This document shows positions 1 to 6,686 of a stretch of DNA of 23,960 nucleotides, piece after piece. Position 1 is the stretch's first letter, and every line of letters begins with the position of its first letter. The notes beneath the pieces were generated by a model. It searched no databases, was not told the origin of the DNA, and saw only the letters and a list, made by a program, of their open reading frames with translations. Made by a program: the position numbers and the translations under genes. Location: contig JAUWLO010000006.1 in the NCBI GenBank assembly GCA_030613605.1, positions 1-23,960 on the forward strand, given 5' to 3'. Origin of the DNA: Gammaproteobacteria bacterium (GTDB lineage Bacteria > Pseudomonadota > Gammaproteobacteria > SZUA-152).

Positions 1-119
1 AAGATCAAATTGATGAAGTGAAACCAGAGATTGATCGTCTCATGACCCAGGTAGCCAAACTACAGGTTCCGTTGGTGGTAGACATGGGTACAGGAAAAAA
101 CTGGGATGAAGCTCACTAA
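1..119 (+). CDS. polA: DNA polymerase I, C-terminal end (partial)
   Basis: This is the last 39 codons of an open frame entering from the left edge and stopping with TAA at 117-119. The translation begins DQIDEVKPEIDRLM and ends in MGTGKNWDEAH, which matches the typical C-terminus of bacterial DNA polymerase I (E. coli PolA ends in a very similar G-x-N-W-D-x-A-H string). The protein does DNA repair synthesis and Okazaki-fragment maturation in the cytoplasm. Only the tail of the polymerase domain is visible, so catalytic motifs cannot be checked. The downstream neighbour engB on the opposite strand fits the conserved polA–small RNA–engB order of Gammaproteobacteria, which raises confidence well above what 39 residues alone would give. 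Confidence 0.9.
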   Translation, partial: DQIDEVKPEIDRLMTQVAKLQVPLVVDMGTGKNWDEAH

Positions 120-159
120 AAAGGCGCTTAAAATATTTTTACTTTTTTGCATGTACAGT

Positions 160-187
160 GAAACTTTTTGAAATACTCCGAGTCTTA
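160..187 (+). promoter_or_regulatory. Candidate sigmaE/AlgU-type promoter of the polA-engB small RNA
   Basis: GAAACTT at 160-166 matches the extracytoplasmic sigma factor -35 consensus GGAACTT in 6 of 7 positions. GTCTTA at 182-187 resembles the -10 element (GTCTgA / TCAAA), with 15 bases between them, which is the preferred spacing. Transcription would start near 192-195. ErsA, the small RNA at this location in Pseudomonas aeruginosa, is known to depend on the sigmaE homologue AlgT/AlgU. This is inference from consensus matching only. Confidence 0.5.
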
Positions 188-192
188 ATTTG

Positions 193-338
193 CGAACAGA
201 TGTTGTCTGCTCACCCGCCGACCTCCCTGGCGGGTAAATAGTGTTCGGTGTCTCCTTTGTTATTTATTAATGCAAGGCCGAACGATTTGTACCCTGGCGC
301 AATCTATCCCCTTAAAGAGGGCGCCGGGGTATTTTTTT
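193..338 (+). ncRNA. Putative small RNA between polA and engB (Spot 42 / ErsA position)
   Basis: No reading frame fills the polA-engB gap, but it contains three consecutive hairpins ending in a rho-independent terminator. Hairpin 1 is a perfect 7-bp stem, ACCCGCC at 213-219 with GGCGGGT at 229-235, holding a 9-base CU-rich loop. Hairpin 2 pairs GTTCGG at 243-248 with CCGAAC at 278-283. Hairpin 3 is the terminator at 291-338. A sigmaE-like promoter lies directly upstream. The same gap encodes Spot 42 (spf) in enterics and ErsA in Pseudomonas, both Hfq-dependent regulators of mRNA translation. I did not recognise sequence identity to either, so the call rests on position, promoter and structure. 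The 5' end is inferred and may be off by several bases. Confidence 0.65.
291..338 (+). terminator. Rho-independent terminator of the small RNA
   Basis: The arm ACCCTGGCGC (291-300) pairs with GCGCCGGGGT (321-330) over 10 bp with one G-U wobble. Additional pairing inside the loop (CCCCTT with AGAGGG) is possible. A run of seven T follows at 332-338, then a second T run after GCCC. The T tract is on the plus strand only, so it terminates the small RNA rather than engB. Confidence 0.85.
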
Positions 339-363
339 GCCCTTTTTTCCTTGTTTGCTGTTT

Positions 364-1020
364 TTACGTCTGATTTATTTGCAGCCAGCGATCCAGAACT
401 GAGTACACTTCACCCAGCCCCGTACCCTTGAGCGATGAAAATAGCTGCACACTGGAGAGGCCTGCAGGGTCATTTTCTGAAATTTCTTTACGAACTTTGA
501 GCAAGGTATTCTGGGCCGCACCACGTTTGAGCTTGTCGGCTTTGGTGAGCAGAATGTGAGTGGGCATGCCAACATTCCAGCTCCACGCTAGCAATTGCTG
601 ATCGACCTCCTTGAGGGGATGCCGCACGTCCATCAGTAAAACAAGGCCTTGCAGGGATTGGCGACTGGCCAGGTATTGCTCCATGGTTTGTTGCCAGCGG
701 CGTTTGATGTCCTCCGAGACTTTGGCATAACCGTAGCCAGGTAAATCCACCAGACGTCGTTGCTCATCCAGGGTGAAAAAATTAATCAGCTGGGTGCGTC
801 CGGGGGTTTTACTGGTACGCGCCAGTGATTTTTGACAGCATATCCTGTTGATTGCACTGGACTTTCCGGCATTAGAGCGGCCTGCAAATGCGACCTCCAT
901 GCCTTCATCTGCCAGCAATTGAGATAATTTTGCAGCACTGGTTTCAAAGTGCGCACCACGGTAGGCCGTTATAGATGCGTCGTTGACGGAATTTTTGTTT
1001 TTGGAGGAGTTAGGGCTCAT
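364..1020 (-). CDS. engB: Ribosome biogenesis GTP-binding protein YihA/YsxC (EngB)
   Basis: This 218-residue TRAFAC-class GTPase is required for assembly of the large ribosomal subunit. The visible G motifs are G1 GRSNAGKSS (47-55), a G2 region around KTPGRTQ (71-77), G3 DLPGYG (92-97), G4 TKAD (159-162) and a G5-like SSLKG near residue 197. Length is normal for the family. The first ~18 residues form a Ser/Asn-rich leader of low complexity. The start ATG (1018-1020) has no obvious Shine-Dalgarno sequence, and no later Met is suitable. It is transcribed towards polA and the small RNA, and divergently from the cytochrome gene, with about 150 bases between the starts. No minus-strand terminator is evident between it and the small RNA. 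Confidence 0.97.
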   Translation of the reverse strand: MSPNSSKNKNSVNDASITAYRGAHFETSAAKLSQLLADEGMEVAFAGRSNAGKSSAINRICCQKSLARTSKTPGRTQLINFFTLDEQRRLVDLPGYGYAKVSEDIKRRWQQTMEQYLASRQSLQGLVLLMDVRHPLKEVDQQLLAWSWNVGMPTHILLTKADKLKRGAAQNTLLKVRKEISENDPAGLSSVQLFSSLKGTGLGEVYSVLDRWLQINQT

Positions 1021-1172
1021 ATTCTATAAAAACATACTGAAATCGTTATCTTTTATTGGCATTTTGGCGACAGCTACAATAGTCTTGGTAACGCAAAAAA
1101 GAGCCATCAACAATATGTAGCGGTAGCACGGTAAGGGAACGAAACTTTAACAAACAGCAACAGGGTGTGGAA

Positions 1173-1523
1173 ATGCAATTAACGTTGAGAGCTGATTATA
1201 AAAGATTTTCTGGTCAATTTGCGTTGTTTTTCATGGCTTTAGTTTTTTTTACCAGTTTTTTTGTGGGCAACGTCTATGCCGAGGGTAGCATTAAAGCCGG
1301 TGCAGAAAAGGCTAAGGCCTGTCAGGTTTGTCACGGCGAGGGCGGTCATAGCACCAAACCCACATACCCCGTTCTGGCTGGCCAACATGCCCAGTATATT
1401 CAAAAGCAGCTAAGGGCTTTTAAGGCAGGTACCCGCAAAGACCCCATAATGAATGGTATGGCAGCCCCCCTGTCTGAACAGGATATTGAGGATGTGGCGG
1501 CCTTTTTTCAAAGCAATCGTTAA
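1173..1523 (+). CDS. Periplasmic class I cytochrome c, single heme
   Basis: This 116-residue secreted protein has one heme-attachment motif, CQVCH, at 50-54 from the chosen start. Residues 1-36 form a signal peptide with a long Phe-rich hydrophobic core and likely cleavage after VYA. The stretch around PIMNGMAAPLSEQDIEDVAAFF resembles one half of cytochrome c4, and Met93 or Met96 is the probable sixth ligand of the heme iron. It would carry electrons in the periplasm, probably to a terminal oxidase. I chose ATG at 1173 because AGGG at 1162-1165 sits 7 bases upstream; an in-frame GTG at 1167 is too close to it. The next gene is cytochrome c4, and in Pseudomonas a similar small cytochrome precedes cc4. 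The exact electron partner is unknown. Confidence 0.9.
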   Translation: MQLTLRADYKRFSGQFALFFMALVFFTSFFVGNVYAEGSIKAGAEKAKACQVCHGEGGHSTKPTYPVLAGQHAQYIQKQLRAFKAGTRKDPIMNGMAAPLSEQDIEDVAAFFQSNR

Positions 1524-1547
1524 AAACTCACTAATTACCCTAACAAA

Positions 1548-1571
1548 CGTCTAAAATAGCGTCTAAAATTC
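1548..1571 (+). repeat. Two tandem 12-nt units in the cytochrome c – cytochrome c4 spacer
   Basis: CGTCTAAAAT occurs at 1548-1557 and again at 1560-1569, giving a 12-base period with 10 of 12 bases identical. It belongs to the wider set of short spacer repeats described in the findings. Confidence 0.75.
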
Positions 1572-1629
1572 AGCATCTACTTTTTACGCACAGTTTTTAA
1601 CTCTTAAATCCTCAGTGAGACTATTGATC

Positions 1630-2235
1630 ATGACCACTTCACGCCTTGTTTTATGCTTATTAATCAGTATAAGCGCAAATACTTATGTTTATGCGTCAGG
1701 TGATGCATCTGCCGGGCAGGAAAAATCGTCTTCATGTCAGGGCTGTCATGGGCCTGACGGCAATAGTTTTAGCCCCGACTGGCCTAATCTTGCCAGTCAA
1801 AATACGACCTATCTGGCAAAACAAATACGGGATTTTCAGTCGGGTGACCGAAAAGACCCCACGATGAGTTCCATGGTGGTTGGGCTTGCCCAGGGGGATA
1901 TTAACGATATTGCGGCGTATTTCAGTACCCAGGCGATCAAGGCAGATGCTCAGGCCAAAGCCGGCGCGGGCAAAAGGCTTTATGAAGGTGGAAATCGCTA
2001 CAGTCGTACGCCAGCATGTGCCAGTTGCCACGGTCCTAATGGGGTGGGCAATGGTCCGGGAGGCATTCCGAGTCTTGTTGGCCAAAAATCGGGTTATACC
2101 GCCAAAACCCTGCGTGATTTTAAATCGGGCACACGCAGTAACGATCGCAATGGCATGATGCAGGCCATTGCGGCCAAGCTGTCAGACAAGGAAATCGAGG
2201 CCGTTGCGGCGTTTATTGCCGGGATGGGAAGCTAA
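1630..2235 (+). CDS. cc4: Diheme cytochrome c4
   Basis: This 201-residue periplasmic diheme cytochrome c4 shuttles electrons from the bc1 complex to terminal oxidases. Two homologous halves each carry a heme motif: CQGCH at 36-40 and CASCH at 130-134. Met-containing ligand loops lie after each (DPTMSSMV and RNGMMQAIA). A signal peptide covers roughly the first 22 residues, with cleavage after YVYA. The start is uncertain. GTG at 1615 has no Shine-Dalgarno; ATG at 1630 has a weak TGAGA 9 bases upstream and gives a normal n-region, so I prefer it. It lies about 100 bases after the single-heme cytochrome and may share its transcript. The following gene is convergent, with 12 bases between stops. 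Confidence 0.95.
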   Translation: MTTSRLVLCLLISISANTYVYASGDASAGQEKSSSCQGCHGPDGNSFSPDWPNLASQNTTYLAKQIRDFQSGDRKDPTMSSMVVGLAQGDINDIAAYFSTQAIKADAQAKAGAGKRLYEGGNRYSRTPACASCHGPNGVGNGPGGIPSLVGQKSGYTAKTLRDFKSGTRSNDRNGMMQAIAAKLSDKEIEAVAAFIAGMGS

Positions 2236-2247
2236 ACCAGCTACGGA

Positions 2248-2733
2248 CTATTTTTTACCCGGCGCATAAAAGTAGCTGGAAAATGTGGACACATCTTTGC
2301 TGACCTGACGGAACAGGTGGTCCAGGCTGATGATGGCATGCTCCAACAGGTTCACGGCGATGTACGGATGTTCAACTCGAAGCCGCTTGTACATTGGGCG
2401 ACTCAGTTTGAGCAGACGGGTACCGTTTTTAAGCGCCTTGGCGCGTACCGAGCGTGGTTCTCGATCAAAGAACGACATTTCACCCATTAGCTCACCGGCT
2501 TTGATCAGCCCTACCTGACTTTCGGCCTTGTCACCTGCAAACAGGGCTGTTTCGCCCTCGATGACAAAATACAGCGCTTCACCAACATCACCGATTTCGG
2601 CAATCACATCCCCTTTGTCGAACGTCTCCAGCTCTGTATAGTCGATAAGCGTGGTGACTTCCTTGATGGTCAGCGATTCGCAAAGATATTGCTGATTTAA
2701 AAACTGCGCCAGATCGATCTTTTCAGTGACCAT
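2248..2733 (-). CDS. Stand-alone cyclic nucleotide-binding domain protein
   Basis: This 161-residue protein consists essentially of one CRP/PKA-type cyclic nucleotide-binding fold. The beta-roll glycines appear as DKGDVIAEIGDVGEALYFVIEGE (39-61). The phosphate-binding cassette GELMGEMSFFDREPRS (80-95) keeps the Glu (E85) and the Arg (R94) that normally contact the ribose and phosphate of cAMP or cGMP, so ligand binding is plausible. There is no helix-turn-helix, kinase or transporter domain and no signal peptide, so it is not a CRP-type regulator. The C-terminal ~40 residues look helical. AGGAG lies about 9 bases before the ATG. It is convergent with cytochrome c4 and divergent from dsbA. Output and ligand are unknown. 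Confidence 0.85.
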   Translation of the reverse strand: MVTEKIDLAQFLNQQYLCESLTIKEVTTLIDYTELETFDKGDVIAEIGDVGEALYFVIEGETALFAGDKAESQVGLIKAGELMGEMSFFDREPRSVRAKALKNGTRLLKLSRPMYKRLRVEHPYIAVNLLEHAIISLDHLFRQVSKDVSTFSSYFYAPGKK

Positions 2734-2961
2734 GGGGTCATACTCCTAGTAGTGTAATTTAGTAACGTGCGTGTAAGTCGATGCCTGTATAGCATAAACC
2801 ATAAGAGGGTAAACGAAAAAGGCTTACTCCTGGTTTCATTGCGTTAGCAGGGCGTTTTGGATAGGCTCACGAAAAAATGACAGTGGTGCAGAATAAAACG
2901 CTCAAAAAGTATCCAGTCACATTCGGTCAAACTGGCCAAAAAAATCGATGAGGTATTGTAA

Positions 2962-3624
2962 ATGAATAGAATATTGACCAGGCAAAAAAATAATATTGTG
3001 GTGCTTTTCGGCGCCACTTTTTTCGCCTTCGCCCTGATGGGTTCGACAGCCAGCAGTAGTTTTGCGGCCACCTACAATGCCGGCGAGCATTACGAGATTA
3101 TTTCTCCTGCACAACCAACTAGCAGCAAAGATAAAATCGAAGTAGTAGAAATGTTCTGGTATGGCTGCCCACATTGTTTTCGACTGGAACCTTTTGTAGA
3201 ACGCTGGTTAAAGAAAAAGCCCGCCAATGTAAAGTTTGTGCGCATGCCGGGAGTTTTTCGTCCTAGCTGGGAGATACACGCTCGTGCTTATTACACCGCC
3301 GAAATTCTGGGCGTGGTGGATAAAGTTCATCGTCCTATGTTTGATGCCATTCATGAAATGAAGCAACTCATGAATACTGAGTCTTCCATTTTGGCTTTAT
3401 TCAAAAAACATGGCATTTCTGAAAAAGATTTTAAACGAGTGTTTCGTTCCTTTGCTGTGGAGACCAAGTTGCGTCGTGCCAAAGACATGGGCACACGTTA
3501 TCAGGCCAGGGGAGTTCCTGCGCTTATTGTTAATGGTAAATATCGCACCAGTGGCCACGCAGCGGGAAGTAATTCCAAGGTGTTTAAGGTGGTAAACCAG
3601 TTGATCAAAATGGAAAGTAAATAA
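2962..3624 (+). CDS. dsbA: Thiol:disulfide interchange protein DsbA
   Basis: This 220-residue periplasmic oxidoreductase introduces disulfide bonds into exported proteins. The signal peptide spans about residues 1-35 (cleavage near SSSFA). The thioredoxin-fold active site CPHC is at 69-72 within EMFWYGCPHCF, as in classical DsbA. The cis-proline loop GVP is at 184-186. The helical insertion domain lies between. GAGG at 2950-2953 is 8 bases upstream of the ATG. In Pseudomonas dsbA also follows cytochrome c4; here a cyclic nucleotide-binding gene on the other strand is inserted between them. Its partner DsbB is not in the window. Cytochromes c need their heme-binding cysteines handled by thiol chemistry, which may explain the neighbourhood, but this is inference. 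Confidence 0.97.
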   Translation: MNRILTRQKNNIVVLFGATFFAFALMGSTASSSFAATYNAGEHYEIISPAQPTSSKDKIEVVEMFWYGCPHCFRLEPFVERWLKKKPANVKFVRMPGVFRPSWEIHARAYYTAEILGVVDKVHRPMFDAIHEMKQLMNTESSILALFKKHGISEKDFKRVFRSFAVETKLRRAKDMGTRYQARGVPALIVNGKYRTSGHAAGSNSKVFKVVNQLIKMESK

Positions 3625-3643
3625 GCTTTAGGCCCGTTAGATT

Positions 3644-3664
3644 TTTAAATCCTGATGTTTAAAT
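3644..3664 (+). repeat. Short direct repeat before the acetolactate synthase start
   Basis: TTTAAAT occurs at 3644-3650 and 3658-3664, a 14-base period in an AT-rich leader. The following start codon has no Shine-Dalgarno sequence, only an A-run. Confidence 0.5.
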
Positions 3665-3671
3665 AAAAAAA

Positions 3672-5303
3672 ATGAAAGCTGCAGAGTTCTTTGTTCGTTG
3701 CCTGGAAAATGAAGGTGTCGAGTACATCTTCGGTATTCCGGGAGAAGAAAACCTCGATGTAATGGATGCCTTGCTGGATTCCAATATCCAGTTTATTACC
3801 ACACGTCATGAACAGGGCGCTGCTTTTATGGCAGACGTGTACGGGCGGTTAACTCATCGTGCGGGTGTCTGCATGGCGACTCTCGGTCCAGGGGCAACCA
3901 ATCTTATTACCGGTGTTGCCGATGCCAATATGGATCATGCCCCGCTGGTGGCGATTGCGGGTCAGGCAGACACGCTTCGTTTGCACAAGGAATCACACCA
4001 GGTGCTCGATCTGGAAGAACTGTTCCGATCTTTCACCAAATTCTCTTCACGCATCATAGCTCCAGACATTATTTCGGAAGTCATTCGCAAGGCCTTTAAG
4101 GTGGCGCAAACAGAAAAAGCGGGCGCGTGTTTTATCGAGTTCCCTGAAAACATCGCCAAGATGGAAATCAATGATAAGCCGTTACGAGTCAAACACGCCC
4201 ATATGCCAGAACCGCCGGCGGATCGGGTGGCTTATGCGGCAGAAGTTATTTCCAATGCAAAGGAACCCATTATTCTGGCGGGTAACGGTGTAATACGCGC
4301 CGGTGCCTGGGAAGAGCTGGCTGCTTTTGCAGAAAAACTCAATATTCCCATTACCAATACTTTTATGGCCAAGGGTGTGATTCCCTTCCGGCATCCCATG
4401 GCGCTTGGCAGCGCAGGTCTGCAATCAAAGGACTATGTGAATTTCGGTTTCGAACATGCAGATACCATTATCTGCGTGGGTTACGATCTGGTGGAATACC
4501 ATCCTCACCTGTGGCATCCGACGCAGGACCGCACCATCGTGCATATTGATAGTTCCCCGGCAGAGGTGGATGCCCATTATCCGGTGTGCGTTGGGGTGGT
4601 AGGAGACATTAAGCATTCACTGAATCGTATTGCGGCTGCCTGTACGCCACATGAAGGCAGCAAACTTCGTCCCCTGCGTGAAGCGCTTATTAAGGAAATG
4701 AATCAGCATCGGGATGATGCTGCCTGCCCCGTCAAACCTCAGAAAATTATCTGGGATTTGCGAACCGCCATGGAGATGGAAGACATTGTGGTCTGTGATG
4801 TGGGTGCCCACAAAATGTGGATGGCGCGGATGTTTCGTTGCGAATACCCGAATACCTGTCTGATCTCCAACGGCTTTGCCAGCATGGGCATTGCGGTGCC
4901 TGGCGCCATAGCCGCCAAACTGGCCTGTCCGGATAAATCCGTGGTTGCTGTTACCGGTGATGGTGGTTTCCTGATGAATGTTCAGGAAATTGAGACGGCG
5001 GTTCGTTTAAAAATAGCAATGGTTGTTCTTATCTGGAGCGATTCGGGCTATGGTTTGATTGAATGGAAACAAATGAACCAGTTTGGACGGCCTTCGTCAG
5101 TTGATTTTAAAAATCCGGATTTTATCCAGTTGGCTGAATCATTCGGCGCCAAAGGTTATCGTATCGAACAGGCGGATCAGTTGCTGCCTACACTAAAAAA
5201 AGCGTTGGCCGAAGATGCCGTTAGCATTATCGATTGCCCGGTGGATTACAGTGAAAATCTACGGCTAACGGAAACGCTGGGTGATTTGGCGATTCATTTG
5301 TAA
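3672..5303 (+). CDS. Acetolactate synthase large subunit-like ThDP enzyme (AlsS type)
   Basis: This 543-residue thiamine-diphosphate enzyme has the three-domain layout of acetolactate synthases: an N-terminal Pyr domain with the catalytic glutamate (E47 in RHEQGAAFMA), a central domain, and a C-terminal PP domain with the ThDP/Mg motif starting GDGGFLMN at 429-436. It would condense two pyruvates to 2-acetolactate with CO2 release. Features such as GYDLVEYHPHLWHP, ISNGFASMGIAVPGA and the tail DCPVDYSENLRL resemble catabolic FAD-independent AlsS more than biosynthetic IlvB/IlvI. No regulatory subunit (ilvH), ilvC or decarboxylase alsD lies next to it. No Shine-Dalgarno precedes the ATG. Substrate is not certain: related enzymes (glyoxylate carboligase, oxalyl-CoA or sulfoacetaldehyde enzymes) share the fold. 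Confidence 0.85.
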   Translation: MKAAEFFVRCLENEGVEYIFGIPGEENLDVMDALLDSNIQFITTRHEQGAAFMADVYGRLTHRAGVCMATLGPGATNLITGVADANMDHAPLVAIAGQADTLRLHKESHQVLDLEELFRSFTKFSSRIIAPDIISEVIRKAFKVAQTEKAGACFIEFPENIAKMEINDKPLRVKHAHMPEPPADRVAYAAEVISNAKEPIILAGNGVIRAGAWEELAAFAEKLNIPITNTFMAKGVIPFRHPMALGSAGLQSKDYVNFGFEHADTIICVGYDLVEYHPHLWHPTQDRTIVHIDSSPAEVDAHYPVCVGVVGDIKHSLNRIAAACTPHEGSKLRPLREALIKEMNQHRDDAACPVKPQKIIWDLRTAMEMEDIVVCDVGAHKMWMARMFRCEYPNTCLISNGFASMGIAVPGAIAAKLACPDKSVVAVTGDGGFLMNVQEIETAVRLKIAMVVLIWSDSGYGLIEWKQMNQFGRPSSVDFKNPDFIQLAESFGAKGYRIEQADQLLPTLKKALAEDAVSIIDCPVDYSENLRLTETLGDLAIHL

Positions 5304-5305
5304 CG

Positions 5306-5333
5306 GTTCATCTATGCCTGTTCATCTATACTT
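5306..5333 (+). repeat. Two tandem 14-nt units between acetolactate synthase and EEP genes
   Basis: GTTCATCTATGCCT (5306-5319) is followed directly by GTTCATCTATACTT (5320-5333), with 12 of 14 bases identical. Confidence 0.75.
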
Positions 5334-5383
5334 ATGTTAGCTGTAAAATTTTAGTTTTCCTTGCCATTATTTATTAGTTACCT

Positions 5384-6184
5384 ATGCAAACGATACCCAT
5401 TCCTGATCTCGATGATACTGAACCGCGTGGAACACGCGTTCGTTTGCTGAGCTATAACATTCAAGTAGGCATGGCTTCTACGCGACCGCATCATTACATT
5501 ACGGAAAGCTGGAAACATGTGTTGCCGCATGCGCAGATATACGACAACCTGACACGCATTGCCCATGCAATTAGTGGTTTTGATATCGTGGCACTACAGG
5601 AAGTTGATGCAGGTAGTTTGCGCTCAAGTTTTATTAATCAAATAGAATATCTTGCTAAAAAGGGTGGCTTTCCTTTCTGGCATGAGCAAACCAATCGTAG
5701 TTTTGGAAAGATCGCGCGTCACAGTAACGGCCTGTTGAGCCATTTTAAACCTGCCGAAGTAAACAATCTTAAACTGCCGGGTTTGCGAGGTCGCGGGGTA
5801 ATGGTGGCTCGTTATGGCAATAAGGATAATCCTCTTGTGCTTCTGGTCATGCACATGGCGTTGGGTTCACGTGCCCGCCAGCGCCAATTTGAATATGTTG
5901 CAGAAATAGTCAATCAATATGAACACGTGGTAGTGATGGGCGATCTCAACTGTCAGCCCGATAGCCCTGAGATGCGTTATTTGTTGAATGCCACCGATCT
6001 TTGTGAACCCTCCCATGGTCTTAAAACTTTTCCCAGCTGGCGACCAGCGCGTGTTATTGACCATATATTAACGTCGTCCAGTCTGCATGTTCATGATGTA
6101 CATGTTTTACAACATATGCTGTCAGACCATCTTCCCATTGCGATGGAAATTATATTGCCAGAGAAACTGCATCTGGCAGCCTGA
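5384..6184 (+). CDS. Endonuclease/exonuclease/phosphatase (EEP) family hydrolase
   Basis: This 266-residue cytoplasmic protein of the metal-dependent EEP (DNase I-like) superfamily shows most of the signature motifs. SYNIQ (23-27, metal-associated Asn25) comes first, followed by LQEVD (71-75, metal-binding Glu73), the GDLN motif (D187, N189), DHIL, and the terminal SDHLPI with catalytic Asp248 and His249. No signal peptide or membrane segment is seen. A protein of this family sits just after dsbA in Pseudomonas aeruginosa, which supports orthology; here an acetolactate synthase gene is inserted between. The substrate (nucleic acid, phosphoinositide-like lipid or other phosphodiester) cannot be told from sequence. 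The start ATG has no clear Shine-Dalgarno. Confidence 0.88.
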   Translation: MQTIPIPDLDDTEPRGTRVRLLSYNIQVGMASTRPHHYITESWKHVLPHAQIYDNLTRIAHAISGFDIVALQEVDAGSLRSSFINQIEYLAKKGGFPFWHEQTNRSFGKIARHSNGLLSHFKPAEVNNLKLPGLRGRGVMVARYGNKDNPLVLLVMHMALGSRARQRQFEYVAEIVNQYEHVVVMGDLNCQPDSPEMRYLLNATDLCEPSHGLKTFPSWRPARVIDHILTSSSLHVHDVHVLQHMLSDHLPIAMEIILPEKLHLAA

Positions 6185-6227
6185 AAATATTTTCTGGCTA
6201 GCATTATTTTGCTGATTGATTTTTGAG

Positions 6228-6267
6228 TCGTATGTTAATTCGTATTTAAATAATCGTAAGGTATTAA
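6228..6267 (+). repeat. Three degenerate 12-14-nt repeat units before hslR
   Basis: TCGTA recurs at 6228, 6240 and 6254, giving units TCGTATGTTAAT, TCGTATTTAAATAA and TCGTAAGGTATTAA. The third unit overlaps the Shine-Dalgarno region of hslR. Confidence 0.6.
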
Positions 6268-6277
6268 AGGACACATC

Positions 6278-6655
6278 TTGACTGTTCGTTTAGACAAGTG
6301 GCTGTGGGCTGCGCGTTTTTTTAAAACCCGATCGTTGGCTTGCAATGCTGTGAAGGGCGGAAAAATTTCAGTTAATGGAAAGCGCACAAAACCTGGTTAT
6401 GAAGTCGTAGTGGGAGATGTGCTTGCGATTCGTCAAGGATATGAGTTAAAAACTATAGTTGTTAATGACCTGTCAATTCGGCGTGGCCCCGCAAGTGTTG
6501 CTCAGCAGTTATATGAGGAAACCACCGAAAGTCAGCAACGCCGTGAAAAAGAAAGACAATTACGTCAATTGAGCGCCGCACAGCGGCCCCGAGGTGAAGG
6601 CCGTCCCACCAAGCGCGCACGGCGTTTAATACATCGGTTTACAGACCCTGATTAA
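6278..6655 (+). CDS. hslR: Heat shock protein Hsp15 (ribosome-associated, S4 domain)
   Basis: This 125-residue RNA-binding protein opens with an S4 domain (VRLDKWLWAARFFKTRSLA, then KGGKISVNGKRTKPGYEVVVGD), followed by a strongly basic, helical C-terminal tail ending in KRARRLIHRF. Hsp15 binds free 50S subunits that still carry a nascent chain and helps recycle them after heat stress. Length fits the family (about 130 residues). The start codon is TTG at 6278, supported by AAAGG at 6266-6270, 7 bases upstream. No other start gives a complete S4 domain. It ends just before the next gene, whose own Shine-Dalgarno lies 20 bases past the hslR stop, so the two are probably cotranscribed. Confidence 0.93.
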   Translation: MTVRLDKWLWAARFFKTRSLACNAVKGGKISVNGKRTKPGYEVVVGDVLAIRQGYELKTIVVNDLSIRRGPASVAQQLYEETTESQQRREKERQLRQLSAAQRPRGEGRPTKRARRLIHRFTDPD

Positions 6656-6674
6656 AGTGAACATGTATTTATTT

Positions 6675-6679
6675 AAGGA
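6675..6679 (+). promoter_or_regulatory. Shine-Dalgarno that sets the start of the lipoprotein phosphatase gene
   Basis: AAGGA lies 7 bases before ATG at 6687. Upstream in-frame GTG (6657) and ATG (6663) have no such site, and starting there would put extra residues before the lipoprotein signal peptide. Confidence 0.7.
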
Positions 6680-6686
6680 ACGATCA

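Noticed and set aside
1056..1080. TTGGCA and TACAAT as a promoter for the cytochrome gene
   Set aside because: Both hexamers are good but only 13 bases apart, too close for a sigma-70 promoter.
2736..2961. Cpx-type or sigma-70 regulatory sites in front of dsbA
   Set aside because: A single GTAAA near 2811 has no properly spaced partner, and TTGCGT-17-TAGGCT matches the consensus at only half the positions.
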